DNA of 64,000 nt from Ustilago trichophora (taxonomy: Eukaryota; Basidiomycota; Ustilaginomycetes; Ustilaginales; Ustilaginaceae): NCBI GenBank assembly GCA_900323505.1, contig OOIN01000025.1, forward strand, positions 124,001 through 188,000, read 5' to 3'. Shown in pieces: positions 1-11,347 of the stretch. Both the position numbers and the translations under genes were made by a program. Below the pieces are notes generated by a model, which did no database searches, was not told the DNA's origin, and saw only the letters and a list, made by a program, of their open reading frames with translations. Each line of letters starts with the position of its first letter. Positions within the stretch are counted from its first letter, which is position 1.

Positions 1-2
1 CT

Positions 3-3000
3 CCCGAATCGCAGATCGCATTCTTGCGCGCGAATGCACTCGATCTCGTCCGTAGCGCGCTCAAACAGGGCTTTGACGATGTTGGTCCAGATGCAGCCGA
101 ACGACAAAAGCCGTATCGCATCTTTGTCTCCCTCCTCGACAAGTGGGAGATTGGTCAGTCGCTCACAAGAGTGCTAGCGCTTGATGCCTTCTACGCCATC
201 AGCCTTCAAGTCGCCAGAGGACATGAAGAGGATCTCATGACCACGGCAAAGATGCTCTTTGAGGTCGTCGATCCTTTCTTGCTCTATGGCAACTTTCTCG
301 ATGCCATTGTCGAGCAATTCCAGGCCTCGACCGAGTTGGCAGAAGCGGGAGCGCAAGAGGTGAAGCAGGCAAAAGCAACCGATCCACACTCGCCGCTGGC
401 GCTCCTCTGTTTTGTGCTCAAGGCGTTTCACATTCACGACGAAGAGACCAAGCAGATCCACGTCCCACTCCTCTTTGCCGCCATCTCCCAGCTCTTGTAC
501 AAGCAGCTACGATCAAAGCAACCTTCCGATACAACAGCATCGCTAAGAGCGCTGGACGCCCTCGAACTACTCAAGCTACTCGTCACCGTCATGCCCTCCC
601 GCGTCTTTGTCCGTATCGCATCATCTCTCGCCCAGGACAAGGACAAGGATACCCAAACCGACTTTCTTCAACGTGCACGCAACTTCTACACATCAAGCGA
701 AACCGACAGTCAGCAAGCCGCACGCAACTTTCTCAGCTTTCAGGACAGTACCTCGGCCACTGCCCTCGTCCAGCTCTTTGGCGGTGTTTGCCTGGAAAGC
801 GGCCGAGTCGTTTCTAGAACAGAGACGGGCACCGAGACGTTCGTACGTGCCCTCGACGTCTTTGCCGATGTCATGCGCGTCGTCGACGGATCGGAAGCGC
901 CAGAGGAGATTGCGCTCGTCAGCTCTGCCCCTGCCCAAGGCGATGTGATGGAAACGGAAAAGCTACCGTGGGATGCAGCCGGTTGGGCTGCGGCGCTGTT
1001 ACCTCACTTGGACTCCATCACCACGTTTGCCGAAGCGGAACGCATCGTCGAAGTGTTGATCTCGTGTTGCATCTGCCGTGCGCTCGAAAAGCCGATCGAG
1101 CTCGACTCACCGCACATTCTCGATCGTATCGTCACCGCGCTTCTACGCTACCTCGCCCCAGCCATGTCGCCCTATCATGTGCGCGCTGTCGAACTTCTGT
1201 GGGCAACGCACAAGGTCACCCAACGATCCCGCCTCGAGACGGCTATGACGCAGCAGCTCACTCGCGGCACCGATGCAGCTCGCTCCGCCGCTCTCGTCGC
1301 CTTTGGCACCTTTTGGCGCCTCTCGGAAGATGTATCGACCGACGAGCTGCGAACCCCTCTGCTGAGTGTGCTTGACAAGCTTCAGTCTCTGGACGCAGAC
1401 GAACGACAGCAAGCCGAGGTTTGGCTCCGCGCCAATTTGAGGTCCTACATCAAAGTGGTCGACCCGCTACTGCACATGCTTTTGCGCAACCGACCCGCTC
1501 AGCTCGAACCAACAGCGAAAGAGCTCGATGGCATTCGCGCGGCATTCTCGCAGATCAACGAGCCCTTCAACGAGCAGCTCGTTCTATATGCGCTTAGGAC
1601 GCTCTCGGCGCTGGCACGATTCGGCGGCGCCAGTTTCGCTAAAGCGCTCGCTACGACGCCGCTCTCAGCCTCGCTCAGCACCGCCACCAAACAGCTCATC
1701 CGAAGCGAAACCCTCGTCGCCTCTTGGACGTATCTAGATGTTGTCCTGGACGAATGCAGTATCTGGGTCAGTGCCTATCCTTCGAGCCAGCTGACGACGT
1801 CGTACGGCAAGGCTTTGACGGCGATGCGCGCCGCAGCCGTAGATGTGATGCACTGCTTTGTCCAGCGAAGCTTCACTCGGCCCAAGCGCATGGATCAGCT
1901 CGAGACTCTACTGATAGAGAACCTGCTTGTCGCCATTCACCAAGGCTGCACTTCCGTTCAAAACAAGATGCTGCACACCTTGCACACGATTCTCGCTGCC
2001 AAGACGAGCATGTCGGGCCGACCTGATCTGCTGCAAAGGCGCTTCTCGAGCACATCACAGTCGCAAGATATGCATGGACGCGGCGAGTCGGCAGGTCGCA
2101 GTGAAACGGAAGGCAACAACGCGTCTCCGAATCTTGCGCCAAAGCAGGCATCAACAACAATTGGATTGACGCACTCTGGGCAATCACAAAGGCAGCCGCA
2201 TCGCCTCCTGCTGCATCTGCTGCAACGCGGGCTGGCTACACCCTCGAATCGACCCATCATTCAGCATTGGTCCGACTTTGTCCTCATGACAGCGCCACTC
2301 TACCGCGGCAGCGTTCACAGCTTGCTTTTGCCGCTCACTCAGACCGTCTGCGATCTGATAGAAAGCGCTTTGACCGAAGTCAAATTCTCCTATCAACCAG
2401 GTGCAAGTCGACCCACGTTTGGAGCCGAGCTGGTGGTGCAGTCGCACGATACGCAGTGTAGCTTTCTCGAGTCGGATCTGCTGCTTCTCATCAATCTAGT
2501 AGAGAGATCGTTGATGCTCGCCACTGGCAGCAACAGCAATGAACACGCCAGCGCAAACACACATCAAGGCGCCGCATCTGACTCCACCGTCGCCGCCTCT
2601 CCAGGATCTCCCATCCTCGCCAACGAAAAATCGCACGACCACGGCGGATCAGGCTTGTTGGGATACGTCTCCAACGTTTTCTCACCCGACGCCACAGGTG
2701 ATCCGGACAAGTCGGATTCGAGCAGAGACCGTCACCGCAACCTGCTGCACACTGTACGCGTCCTGCATCGCGTCTGGACCGTCTGCGGGATCGAGCTGAG
2801 CCCGACGGACGCCAGGTCGCTTTCGCTCGAGGCTATGACGTCGAAAGTCAAGCTGAGATGCCGCCGTACCTTTGAGCGCATCTACCGCGCGCATCCTGCG
2901 GAGACGGTCGAGTCGCTGCTGCATTGCTGGCAGTCTTCCCGCAAAGACGACCAGGCCATCCAAGCCGTCATCGAGATCCTCGACGTTGTTGCACCGTCTG

Positions 3001-4715
3001 TCCAGATCCTCGTCACGTTCCTGTGCGATGTACTCGGTGCTCGTATCGCGCGATCCGACTCGGATAGAGCGAGAAAGACAACAGCAGCCACGACAGCCAC
3101 AAGCGTATCGGATGCAACGCTCTTCCTCTTCTTTGAAGCCGTGTTGGCAAGGATGGAGCCGCAGGAAGCGACCCAAGTGTGGCCAGTGGTGATCGTATTC
3201 GTCAAAGACTTTGTCGCCAACGGCATGGCGAGGAAGGTGCACGTCTACGCGATGCTGCGCATCTTTACGGCGCTGGCAGAGAAGATTTGCCTCACAGCGG
3301 CCATCGAGGACCGACGCACCAAGCGCGAGCTTCAAGACCACTTTGCCAAGCTCATGGACTCGTGCATCCTGATTGCGGGGAGATCGTTTGACCAATCGAC
3401 GTGGATCCGTCGGTCTGGGCGGGATCATCTGGAGGAGCTGGACAAGGAAGCGAGCGAGTTTGCAGCAGAGTTTTTGGGTTTGGAGGATGAGAAGCGGGCG
3501 GATGCAGCCAACGTCGGTTCAGAAAGCAACGCGGCTACTAGCATCATCGACGCCATCAACTTTTTCATTGCAACGCGAGGATTGCCGGCACTGCGCAAGA
3601 TTCAGATGGATGCGGACCGCATCCAAGCGATTGTCGCCAACGCGGTATACTACATTGTTGCACCTGCTTCGAGGACAAGGTCGCGTACGTTGGAAGTGGA
3701 CGCCAGCGTGTTGGCGGTGATCTCGGAGCTGGTTCGCATGCCAGGTACCGTCAAAGCATGGCGTGGCACCGTGGCTGACATGTTTGGCGATGGAAGGTTC
3801 TTCAGCATGCCTCTGTCGAAAGCAGAGCGGTGGAAGCCGGTGATCCTGGCACTGATGACGCAGGACAAGGAGCGTCTGGTGGATCTATTGGCTCGAGTCA
3901 GTGCCTCTGCTGCGGCTGCCAACATTTTCGCCAACCGCGAACTGGAGATGCTCTCGCGGGCGCTCAATCTGCGACGTCTGTCGTTCACCATCTTTGCCGG
4001 AGAACAGGATGGCTTTCTGACGCAGCTTCCGCTGATCCAAGAGAAGCTGGTCGACTTGTTGCGATCGGCCGTGTCCGAGGTGTTGCATGCCGAGGTGTAT
4101 CTGTGTCTGAGGGTTCTTTTGGTGAGATTCTCTGCGAGGAATTTGGCTAGCTTCTGGCCGGTGCTGATGACCGAGTTGATGCGGCTGTATGATCAAGTGG
4201 CGACGGAGCCCGAGGGGATTGAGCAGAGTGTGGATGGGAGAAGCTTGTTGCTGTCGACGCTGAAGCTGTTGGATCTGTTGGTGCTTTTGCAGCCGGAAGA
4301 TTTCCAAATCAACGAGTGGCTCTTTGTGACAGATACGATCGACGCTGTCTACCCCGCAGACGACTTTATGCCCGAAACACTGCTCGACGGACTCTCATCC
4401 ACTTTCTCCAAGGACAGCAAGCATCGCGCTCACCCTCCGGCTCATGCTCATGCTCAAAGTCTCACTCTGGGCGACACGGGTGCACGAAACAAAAGACGAT
4501 TGCAACTGGGTAGACTTGGATCGATCACTTCTGTGGCAGAGCTGATACCTTTCCTCAACAGCGTCTCGCAGAATGCGTTTGAGGGCAACTACAGCGACGA
4601 AGAGGTAGATTATGCGGATGTGGATCGTTGTTTGATGTATGACATGTTTGACAATGCCGGAGGTGGTGCGGATGGCGGAGTGGGTGATGGAGGATCTGGC
4701 GGTATTGTTGGATAG
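3..4715 (+). CDS. DOP1: DOP1/Dopey-like endosome-Golgi trafficking protein, 5' partial
   Basis: The frame is open from the window edge (first complete codon at 3) to a TAG at 4713-4715, giving 1571 visible residues with the N-terminus missing. Near the visible N-terminus the motif PYRIFVSLLDKWEIG resembles the conserved 'LLDKxEIG' block of the Dopey N-terminal domain. The rest is a long, mainly helical and leucine-rich protein with no transmembrane segment seen, a Ser/Gly-rich insert around residues 830-900 and an acidic, Gly-rich tail. Dop1 proteins are about 1700-2400 aa, so several hundred residues may lie upstream. In yeast, Dop1 works with the flippase Neo1 and Mon2 in membrane traffic between endosome and Golgi. 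The assignment rests on one motif plus overall length and helical character, so it is good but not certain. No intron is needed within the visible part. Confidence 0.72.
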   Translation, partial: PESQIAFLRANALDLVRSALKQGFDDVGPDAAERQKPYRIFVSLLDKWEIGQSLTRVLALDAFYAISLQVARGHEEDLMTTAKMLFEVVDPFLLYGNFLDAIVEQFQASTELAEAGAQEVKQAKATDPHSPLALLCFVLKAFHIHDEETKQIHVPLLFAAISQLLYKQLRSKQPSDTTASLRALDALELLKLLVTVMPSRVFVRIASSLAQDKDKDTQTDFLQRARNFYTSSETDSQQAARNFLSFQDSTSATALVQLFGGVCLESGRVVSRTETGTETFVRALDVFADVMRVVDGSEAPEEIALVSSAPAQGDVMETEKLPWDAAGWAAALLPHLDSITTFAEAERIVEVLISCCICRALEKPIELDSPHILDRIVTALLRYLAPAMSPYHVRAVELLWATHKVTQRSRLETAMTQQLTRGTDAARSAALVAFGTFWRLSEDVSTDELRTPLLSVLDKLQSLDADERQQAEVWLRANLRSYIKVVDPLLHMLLRNRPAQLEPTAKELDGIRAAFSQINEPFNEQLVLYALRTLSALARFGGASFAKALATTPLSASLSTATKQLIRSETLVASWTYLDVVLDECSIWVSAYPSSQLTTSYGKALTAMRAAAVDVMHCFVQRSFTRPKRMDQLETLLIENLLVAIHQGCTSVQNKMLHTLHTILAAKTSMSGRPDLLQRRFSSTSQSQDMHGRGESAGRSETEGNNASPNLAPKQASTTIGLTHSGQSQRQPHRLLLHLLQRGLATPSNRPIIQHWSDFVLMTAPLYRGSVHSLLLPLTQTVCDLIESALTEVKFSYQPGASRPTFGAELVVQSHDTQCSFLESDLLLLINLVERSLMLATGSNSNEHASANTHQGAASDSTVAASPGSPILANEKSHDHGGSGLLGYVSNVFSPDATGDPDKSDSSRDRHRNLLHTVRVLHRVWTVCGIELSPTDARSLSLEAMTSKVKLRCRRTFERIYRAHPAETVESLLHCWQSSRKDDQAIQAVIEILDVVAPSVQILVTFLCDVLGARIARSDSDRARKTTAATTATSVSDATLFLFFEAVLARMEPQEATQVWPVVIVFVKDFVANGMARKVHVYAMLRIFTALAEKICLTAAIEDRRTKRELQDHFAKLMDSCILIAGRSFDQSTWIRRSGRDHLEELDKEASEFAAEFLGLEDEKRADAANVGSESNAATSIIDAINFFIATRGLPALRKIQMDADRIQAIVANAVYYIVAPASRTRSRTLEVDASVLAVISELVRMPGTVKAWRGTVADMFGDGRFFSMPLSKAERWKPVILALMTQDKERLVDLLARVSASAAAANIFANRELEMLSRALNLRRLSFTIFAGEQDGFLTQLPLIQEKLVDLLRSAVSEVLHAEVYLCLRVLLVRFSARNLASFWPVLMTELMRLYDQVATEPEGIEQSVDGRSLLLSTLKLLDLLVLLQPEDFQINEWLFVTDTIDAVYPADDFMPETLLDGLSSTFSKDSKHRAHPPAHAHAQSLTLGDTGARNKRRLQLGRLGSITSVAELIPFLNSVSQNAFEGNYSDEEVDYADVDRCLMYDMFDNAGGGADGGVGDGGSGGIVG

Positions 4716-7330
4716 AGAATGATTGCAATGCGATGCGATGCGATGGAGTGGCGAGGAGCCTGCACAAGAGTAGCTTTGTATGTGAGAGATCGAGATCGGG
4801 ATGTGAAGCATGAGTTGATGTGATGCGATGCGGTTGGCTTACCCCGCAATCTCACTCGGCACCATCACCACACAAGCAGTTTGGCCCGAGTCGCATGAAC
4901 CCGCAAGAGTCTAGGGAGGAAAATCCTAGCACAGCAGCAGGGAGACGAAAGGGATACATGGGAGTCAGTCTGTGATGCGCGGTTCTGACCGATTTGGACA
5001 TAAATTTCTTCTCCTCTTTTCTGCTCCATTTTTTTTTTTTTAATTGAGAGAGAATATTTGAAGAGAGAAATGGCAGAGCAAGAGGGATTTGTTTGCTCTG
5101 TCTCTCGAGCCGAACGTCGGTCAAGCTCGCGTAACCAAGGGTATCTTTGATCAATTGAAGAGTGTACTATAGCTGTGCGGAGGTTGTGCAGCTCGCGATC
5201 TTGCTTTTTTTTTGCCACCTGGTATACTGTAAAAGACTCCTTGCACGCTCGGATGTTTTGGACGCGGTGGGAATCCGAATCGTACCACAAAGCTGTTTCA
5301 CATCCCGATATCCCCACCCCGATGTGGCATACGTGCAGATGGCGATAGATTACGGACAGAATGTGGGCTGACATTTCCCGTCTCGGTGGGCATGGATTCG
5401 GTTCGGCTGCTTGTCTGCGAGGTGGTTCCCGAGTGGTGGGAATGATAACAAAAGGCTGGGCTACGAATGCGATGCACATTGTGTGTGCCTGGGCTTGAAT
5501 TGGGACAATGGAGCATAACAATACAGATACGTACCAGTCTACACATAATCAATGGGGGGACGAGTCTTCAGGGTCCGGCAAAAGAACAAAAAAGGAAAAA
5601 AAAAAAAAAGGGTCTGGAACACGCGCAAAGATTCCTTCTTTGGTCGTTCGCGTATGTAGGATTGATGCATGAGTGGCTGCTCAGTCACCGCCCGAGCAGG
5701 GAATCGCCTGAAGCAAGGTGCTGAGCATCCGCCGTTGTAAGAATGAATTAGAGGCAGAGATCGACCGTGGTTGATAGCTCTCCCGAATTCTAGAGCGGGA
5801 AAGACATGTCGCCTTGACATGTATATGGACAAACGCCCAGAGGGTGAGACTGACACGTTTCGAGGGTGCACTGAGTGACGGGTAGCGGGTACGGGTAACG
5901 GGTCCGCGACATCTGGCTACTGTGAGAGCAAAGATACAACTCTGAGACATTTTCCGAAGAGTATTGGATCCCCGCAGAAAAAGAAAAAAAAAAAAAAAAA
6001 AGAAAAAAAACGTTGCTTTTTGTCGCATGGCTTTTAACAAGAAAAAAGCGAGATGAGACTCCCGATGACGCTGATATGGATACTTTTGAACATCACCACG
6101 TTGTGGTTGCACAGATGCACTGCCACCTTACTAGTATAGTGCAAATGGGGTTAGTGCTAGCGGCTATCTTGCAAAATCCACTTTGTGTCAACGTGTTCTC
6201 GGATCCACTGGAGGGGGCAATTTATGTACGCCAAGAGCATAAGCAAAAGCAAAAGCAAAAGCAAAGAACAAAAGCAAATGGATTGAAACAAAACAAGAAG
6301 AACAACAACAAAAAGGAGAAGCATTCCTCGAAAGTGACTGGATAAACTTTGGATGGTGCAAAAGGCGATCAAGGGATCAAGAGTCACTGCGATGAAAAAG
6401 GCAGGTTTGTGTTCGAGATGGAGGTAAAAGAAGGGGAAAAATAAAAAGAAAAATGCAGCTCGGCGTCAAAACAAAAGGAAAGGCCCGTGTGGATGCCGCT
6501 TACAGGCTATTCCAACGCTAAGAGAGTGTATCAAACTCTCTGTTGACTTAGCGCCGATTGCTCAAATGGAAAAGAAAGAAAAACGAGATTCGGTCGATCA
6601 TCTGTTACATGGAAGCAATAAGTGTTAGTCCAAAAGTGCACATGCTGGTTGAGCGCCCTTGCAGCTGTCGGCTTGGGGAAGTGGTTCGACACTTCGCTTA
6701 ACACACACACACAACAGATTCGCTTAGCAACTGACACACATACACACGCGCGCGCTAACGCACCTTTATGCATCATCTCTGACAGCTTGCGGCTCCCACC
6801 AAATCACTCTCTTAAACCACACAGGAGTGTTGTGCCGACTTTTGGCAGAAAAACCCTTTGTACTAAACTGTACCTTGTACCATGGCATCGTCGCAGGTGT
6901 TTGCACATTCACACAGCACGCCGAGCTCCAAAGTATAGATTGATACATACACTAATTGATTTTGATGCTTTTTCTTTTGACTGCCCAACTGCACGGATGC
7001 ACACTTTGACTGTCCCCGCCAAAATTCGCATTTTTATATACATATTTACTGATTGGATTGATTTTGTCCGGCGTGTTCTTCCGCCTGTGCCCTGTGCGCC
7101 AAGATGCATATTCAGTGTGACACAAAAGAGAGAGAGACAGAGACCCTTCCTTGTGTCACATACGATACCCAACACATACTGTACTGTACAGTACTGTACT
7201 GTACTGTACGCTCACCAAACAGAGAAGCTCTTGTCAATATAATCAATCCAATCTCTCCTATCATCCATCGTCATCGTCCTTGCTCGAATCCTCCCCCATC
7301 AACACTCCACATCTCCACCAAACCCAAACC
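4716..7330. other. intergenic region with low-complexity tracts
   Basis: No convincing gene was seen on either strand; the open frames are short and of random composition. It holds several A or T tracts (about 5030-5041, 5588-5602, 5979-6010), an AAAAGC-type hexamer repeat near 6240-6270, a CA run near 6700-6712, and a TACTGTA palindromic array at 7176-7209 within the leader of the next gene. Confidence 0.6.
7176..7209. repeat. TACTGTA/GTAC palindromic repeat array
   Basis: Overlapping copies of ACTGTAC and its complement form a short array about 120-155 bp upstream of the ATG at 7331. Similar arrays occur at 32321-32347 and 62230-62310, each upstream of a gene. Confidence 0.85.
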
Positions 7331-9250
7331 ATGACCGCCTTCTCGACTTCGTTCGGAAGGCTTCACTCGATACGCAAACGTGATCCAAAAAAGACATCCG
7401 TACAGCCCATCGACGTCGACGCCGCCAAACTGTACCACCATGCCGGCCCTTCCTCTTCAAGTCTCCTCACTCCTCGTCCTCATCACTTTCGCACCACCAC
7501 TCCTTCCCCAGCAACTCCCGCTGCTTCCTCTTTTGCCTCTTCCTCTTCCTCTTCATCCGCCTCCAACTCCACTCGATTCGTCTCTTCCCCCACTTTTGTC
7601 TCGTCATCCGCTCTAGCTTCAGCAAACGCTTTCCATGCCCACCTCGATGCACTCACCCCTCCTCTCAGTCCAATTCAGCCCAACACCGCAGCAGCTGCAC
7701 ACGCAACAAAGTCGCCTCTCCGCAGAGCTCTCTCCCGCACTTTCTTCTTTGCTAGCGCCAACCCTGCCAACGCTCCCTCGCCAACACCTCGCATCTCATC
7801 CCCCATCCCCCTCGCTTGGCACACAAACCTCACTCGTGCTCCTCGTCCCGCTAGACCCGCTCGTCCAGCCACATCGCCTGCCACCGGTCTTTCGCCAAAC
7901 CCCAACGCCTTTGGATTCACCGCTTCCGAGATGACTCGCTCTCAAACAAGCTGTCCCGTCATCATCACCACCGCTCAACATGTCATCACCACTCGTAGAC
8001 GAAGCCGCACTCTCGTACCTCCACCCACCCTATCCGAGTCACATGCCAATACTCCCATCCCCTCCACCTCTCAACGCTCAGCGTCTCCCACCTGGTCCAT
8101 GCGATTCTCTCGCTCCGCTTCGCCCCTCCCCTTCTCCCACGCCGCCAGCAGCGCTCCCACCGCTCCCTCCCCCATCTCGCCCCGTACATCTCTGAGATCC
8201 ATCCGTCGCATGCACGCACGCAAGTCGATCCAGTCCGTATTTGGTGCTTCCCCCCCCTCAAATCCTTCCGAAACCACTCCTCAGTGCGCCCTCCTCTCCA
8301 CAACACCCACCACTCCCGACCCAGCTCCCCGCGTCTCCACTCGTCCTCGCTTGACCCGCAGAGCATCCGAGGAATCTTTCCACTGCCGCGGTCCAGGCTT
8401 TGACGGTCCCCCCGCCGCCGATACTCGCGAATCTCACTCGCTCGGCTTCTACACCCGTCCCACCATCGCCCCTCGCTCCGTCTCTCTGTACTCTTCTCCC
8501 ACTCCTTCAAATCCGGCCACCGGAGCCAGGCGCATGAGCGATTTCACCATCTCGTCCTACCAACAAGCTTCCAAGCTCAACCTGCAGAGATCGGCTCCCG
8601 TACACGATATCCTCAGCGAAGTCGAAGCAGAGCTCGACATGGATTCGCCACTGGCCGGCTTGGGCCTCGTCGATTCCCTCCCCGCCGCGCCTAGGGTGAT
8701 GCCAAAGCGATTGTCGGCCACTTCGCAGATCTCGCTCGCAGAAAGCATCCCTTCCTCGATTCCTTCTTCCAGCTCTACCGTATCGCTCTCCTCTGTCGAG
8801 CAGCAACTTACCTCGTCCTGGCCCCACCTCCCTACCACCCACACATGGTTCTCAACTTGTCCACCTACGCCACCCTCCTCCATTCGTCTCCAGCTCGAAT
8901 TCCGTTCGCTTCCTCCGCCCTCTCCTACCCTTGCATCCAAGCCTCGTCCGCTATCCGGCATCTTTATCAGTTCCAACTCGTCGGTTCTCGATCTCAAGGA
9001 GACCATCGCCACCCGCATGCGTGATACCGGCTACCGTCTTTCGCCCAAGAATCTCACCTTGACCCTGCATCTCAACGAAGACATCAGGTCCGATCCTAAC
9101 ACGGCGCTCGGCTTGAAACTCTCCGCTTACGGCAAGAATCCAGCAAAGGTGCTCGACGATAGTAGCAGGCTGCTATTCGAGGAAGGCGCACAGGAGGAGG
9201 ATCTCGTCGTTGTGGATTGCGACCCTTCGCATCTTCTTTGGTCCATCTAA
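7331..9250 (+). CDS. Ser/Pro-rich protein with possible C-terminal ubiquitin-like fold, unknown function
   Basis: This is 639 aa in one exon. The ATG at 7331 is chosen because the in-frame upstream codons lie in a low-complexity leader and lack a sensible ATG. Residues 1-520 are dominated by Ser, Pro, Thr and Ala with scattered Arg, which predicts a disordered region with many phosphorylation sites. Better-ordered sequence starts around residue 525. The last 110 residues read as alternating strands and a helix (IFISSNSSVLDLKETIATRM, then LTLTLHLNED, then SRLLFEEGAQEEDLVVVD). That order, beta-beta-alpha-beta-beta with a final 'L-x-E-x-G-x-x-x-x-D' turn, is reminiscent of beta-grasp ubiquitin-like domains. 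That domain call is inference. No signal peptide, membrane segment or catalytic motif was seen. The name and role are unknown. Confidence 0.75.
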   Translation: MTAFSTSFGRLHSIRKRDPKKTSVQPIDVDAAKLYHHAGPSSSSLLTPRPHHFRTTTPSPATPAASSFASSSSSSSASNSTRFVSSPTFVSSSALASANAFHAHLDALTPPLSPIQPNTAAAAHATKSPLRRALSRTFFFASANPANAPSPTPRISSPIPLAWHTNLTRAPRPARPARPATSPATGLSPNPNAFGFTASEMTRSQTSCPVIITTAQHVITTRRRSRTLVPPPTLSESHANTPIPSTSQRSASPTWSMRFSRSASPLPFSHAASSAPTAPSPISPRTSLRSIRRMHARKSIQSVFGASPPSNPSETTPQCALLSTTPTTPDPAPRVSTRPRLTRRASEESFHCRGPGFDGPPAADTRESHSLGFYTRPTIAPRSVSLYSSPTPSNPATGARRMSDFTISSYQQASKLNLQRSAPVHDILSEVEAELDMDSPLAGLGLVDSLPAAPRVMPKRLSATSQISLAESIPSSIPSSSSTVSLSSVEQQLTSSWPHLPTTHTWFSTCPPTPPSSIRLQLEFRSLPPPSPTLASKPRPLSGIFISSNSSVLDLKETIATRMRDTGYRLSPKNLTLTLHLNEDIRSDPNTALGLKLSAYGKNPAKVLDDSSRLLFEEGAQEEDLVVVDCDPSHLLWSI

Positions 9251-9568
9251 TTCTGTCTCATTTGCATTCCACTTTACTTATTTACCTCGATACACTCATG
9301 ATACCCCCCGCACATACATCCATGGTGGATTTTGCCTTATTCCTTGATATGCTTTTCTTGTCTAATCGATGCTCATTTTGCAATCATGTTCACACATTCT
9401 GTCTTTCTGTGACGGCTGTTTGAGATTGTGTATCCCATGTTGGACGGGCTTGAGAGCGCATATGGGATCATTCCTAGAAAAAGTGCGGCAAACGTACATG
9501 GGAGCAAGACATTCATCGAGCAAAGGGGGGTCCAATTTGTCATCGTAGGGTAGTTTGTCAAGCTTCGA
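9251..9568. other. convergent intergenic spacer
   Basis: This spacer lies between the stop codons of the Ser/Pro-rich gene (plus) and the alpha-glucoside-type permease (minus). It holds only 3' untranslated sequence; nothing else was seen. Confidence 0.6.
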
Positions 9569-11347
9569 TTACACCTTTTTCTCGTCCGACTTTGCATCGT
9601 CGGAAGAGCGCGAGGTGGACTCGTGAGCAAGTGCAGGCATGGTAGTACTGGCATTGTACGCACCATGAGCCAGGCCAAAGAGGTCGACGTTGGTCGACTT
9701 GAAGTTTCTTGCCTTGATCCTGTTTTCGAACAAAGCGTCCAGCTCACCGAACGATCGATCCTTTGTTTCGGGTAGACGGAAGAAGCAGTAGGTGAACATG
9801 AGGCTTGCAGTTCCCAACCAGAAGAATCCACACCGTGGGCCCCATCCCCATTCGGCTGTGTCGATCATGCGTGGTTGGAGAGTATTGCAGATCAGACCGG
9901 AGAGGTTGTAGGTGAGACGCGCCAATACGACGGTTTTGGCTCGAAGACGCGTGGATCCGAGCTCGGCAACGAGGGTATAGCATACGGGACCGATCGAAAC
10001 GTTGTAGGCGAGGTTGAGGAAGACCAGCAGCGCACCGATGGCGAGCGAGGCTGCTTTGGTCTCCTTGATACCGAGACAGCCAATGATGAGACATGCGATG
10101 GCCATCAAACCGATACCGCTGAGGTAGAGGAATCGACGACCGAGACGACGCATGAGGAAGAAGCTGATGATGGTACCGATCGAGTACTGAGCGGTGATGG
10201 CGAGGTTCATGGTGAAGGCGTTTTTCTCGCTGAGGCCGGCTTTTTGGAGGAAGAGAACGGCAAACCCAATCATCGGACCACCGCTGAGATACTGAGTGGC
10301 AAAGACGGCACAGGCGATCTCGGTTCGTCGGCGATTGACGCCACGGAAGCAGTCGAGGAACGAGGTACCTGCGTGCGCCTCGCGTTCCATGGCATCGGTG
10401 GCCTTGAGCAGAGCAAGCTGACCCTCTGCCTCGCGCTCGTCGTACATGCTCGAGTCGGTGAGTCGCTTGATCGCCTGCTTGGCCTCGTCTTCCCTGCCCA
10501 TGCGCACCAGCCAACGCGGAGATTCAGGCGCAAAATACGCAACCAGAAACAGCGGAACAGGCCACACCCATTGTACCGCAAACGGAAGCTTGTACGCCCA
10601 CTTGCTCTGAATGTCCAACGTGGCACGCACCACTCCCGAGGAGAGAAGAATTCCGATACCCCAGCACATGTTGATGTAAGCCGTAAGATAGGCGCGCAAC
10701 TGGATGGGACAAACCTCGGCGGCATAGGCAGTGGTCAAGGTCTGGAACATTCCCCAAGGAATACCGCACGCCCAACCACCCACCGCCAGCACGGGCAGCG
10801 ATGTCGAAAAGAAGGTGATAAAGATGGTGCAAGCCATCATGGCCATACCGAGACAGTAGGTCTTGCGATATCCCAATCGGTCCGATAGCAGACCTACGAG
10901 GGCGAGACCCACAATCTGACCAACCAGCGATGCATTCACCAAACCGGACTGCCAAGGAGCCGAGATCACCTTGGGATCACCCTTACCGTAGGCGTCGACG
11001 AACTGCTTCTGGCCCAGGAACGAGTTGATCACCACCAGATCGTAACCTGTTCCCCGATCAGCAGGATGCGGTCAGTCTATCTGTGCAAGCTGTGAGAAAG
11101 AGAGATAGCATAACGAGCAAGGACAGAACTCACCTTCCATGATCAGACCAGCCGAAAGCGCAGCAGACCAAGCAGCAGCCTTCTTGTGCTTCCTGAGAGC
11201 CTCCCAAAGAGTCATGCGATGTTCGTCATCTTCAGCCTTGGCTGCCATCAACACTTCGTGATTGGCAATCCCATCGATCTGAACACCCGTGACATGGTCA
11301 CCAGAGGATGCCTTTTCGGCCGACGAGAGCGGGTTGGTGGGCGCCAT
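9569..11347 (-). CDS. MFS alpha-glucoside/maltose-type sugar:proton symporter
   Basis: The gene has two exons, 11347..11134 and 11046..9569, and encodes 563 aa. The intron (11047-11133, 87 nt) has a GTGAGT donor and a CAG acceptor, and joins ...LIMEG to YDLVVINSF in frame. Sugar-transporter family marks are visible: G-x-x-x-D-R-x-G-Y-R-K after the second membrane segment, PESPRWLV at the end of the sixth, R-R-x-G-R-R in the second half and PETKDRS after the last. About twelve hydrophobic segments are present, with long hydrophilic N- and C-terminal tails. The overall pattern (WQSGLVNA, YAAEVCPIQLRAYLTAYINMCW) is that of fungal maltose/alpha-glucoside permeases, which import di- and trisaccharides across the plasma membrane. 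It is divergent from the GH31 gene at 13866, which fits joint use of an alpha-linked oligosaccharide. The exact substrate is inferred only. Confidence 0.88.

Noticed and set aside
4865..5521. 218-codon minus-strand frame in the left intergenic gap
   Set aside because: It has random composition, includes poly-Lys from an A/T tract, and shows no motif or good start context.
6660..6700. possible tRNA B box (GGTTCGA) near 6684
   Set aside because: No A box or cloverleaf could be built around it; similar GGTTCGA hits at 18157, 20323 and 24485 also failed, three of them lying in or near other sequence contexts without tRNA structure.
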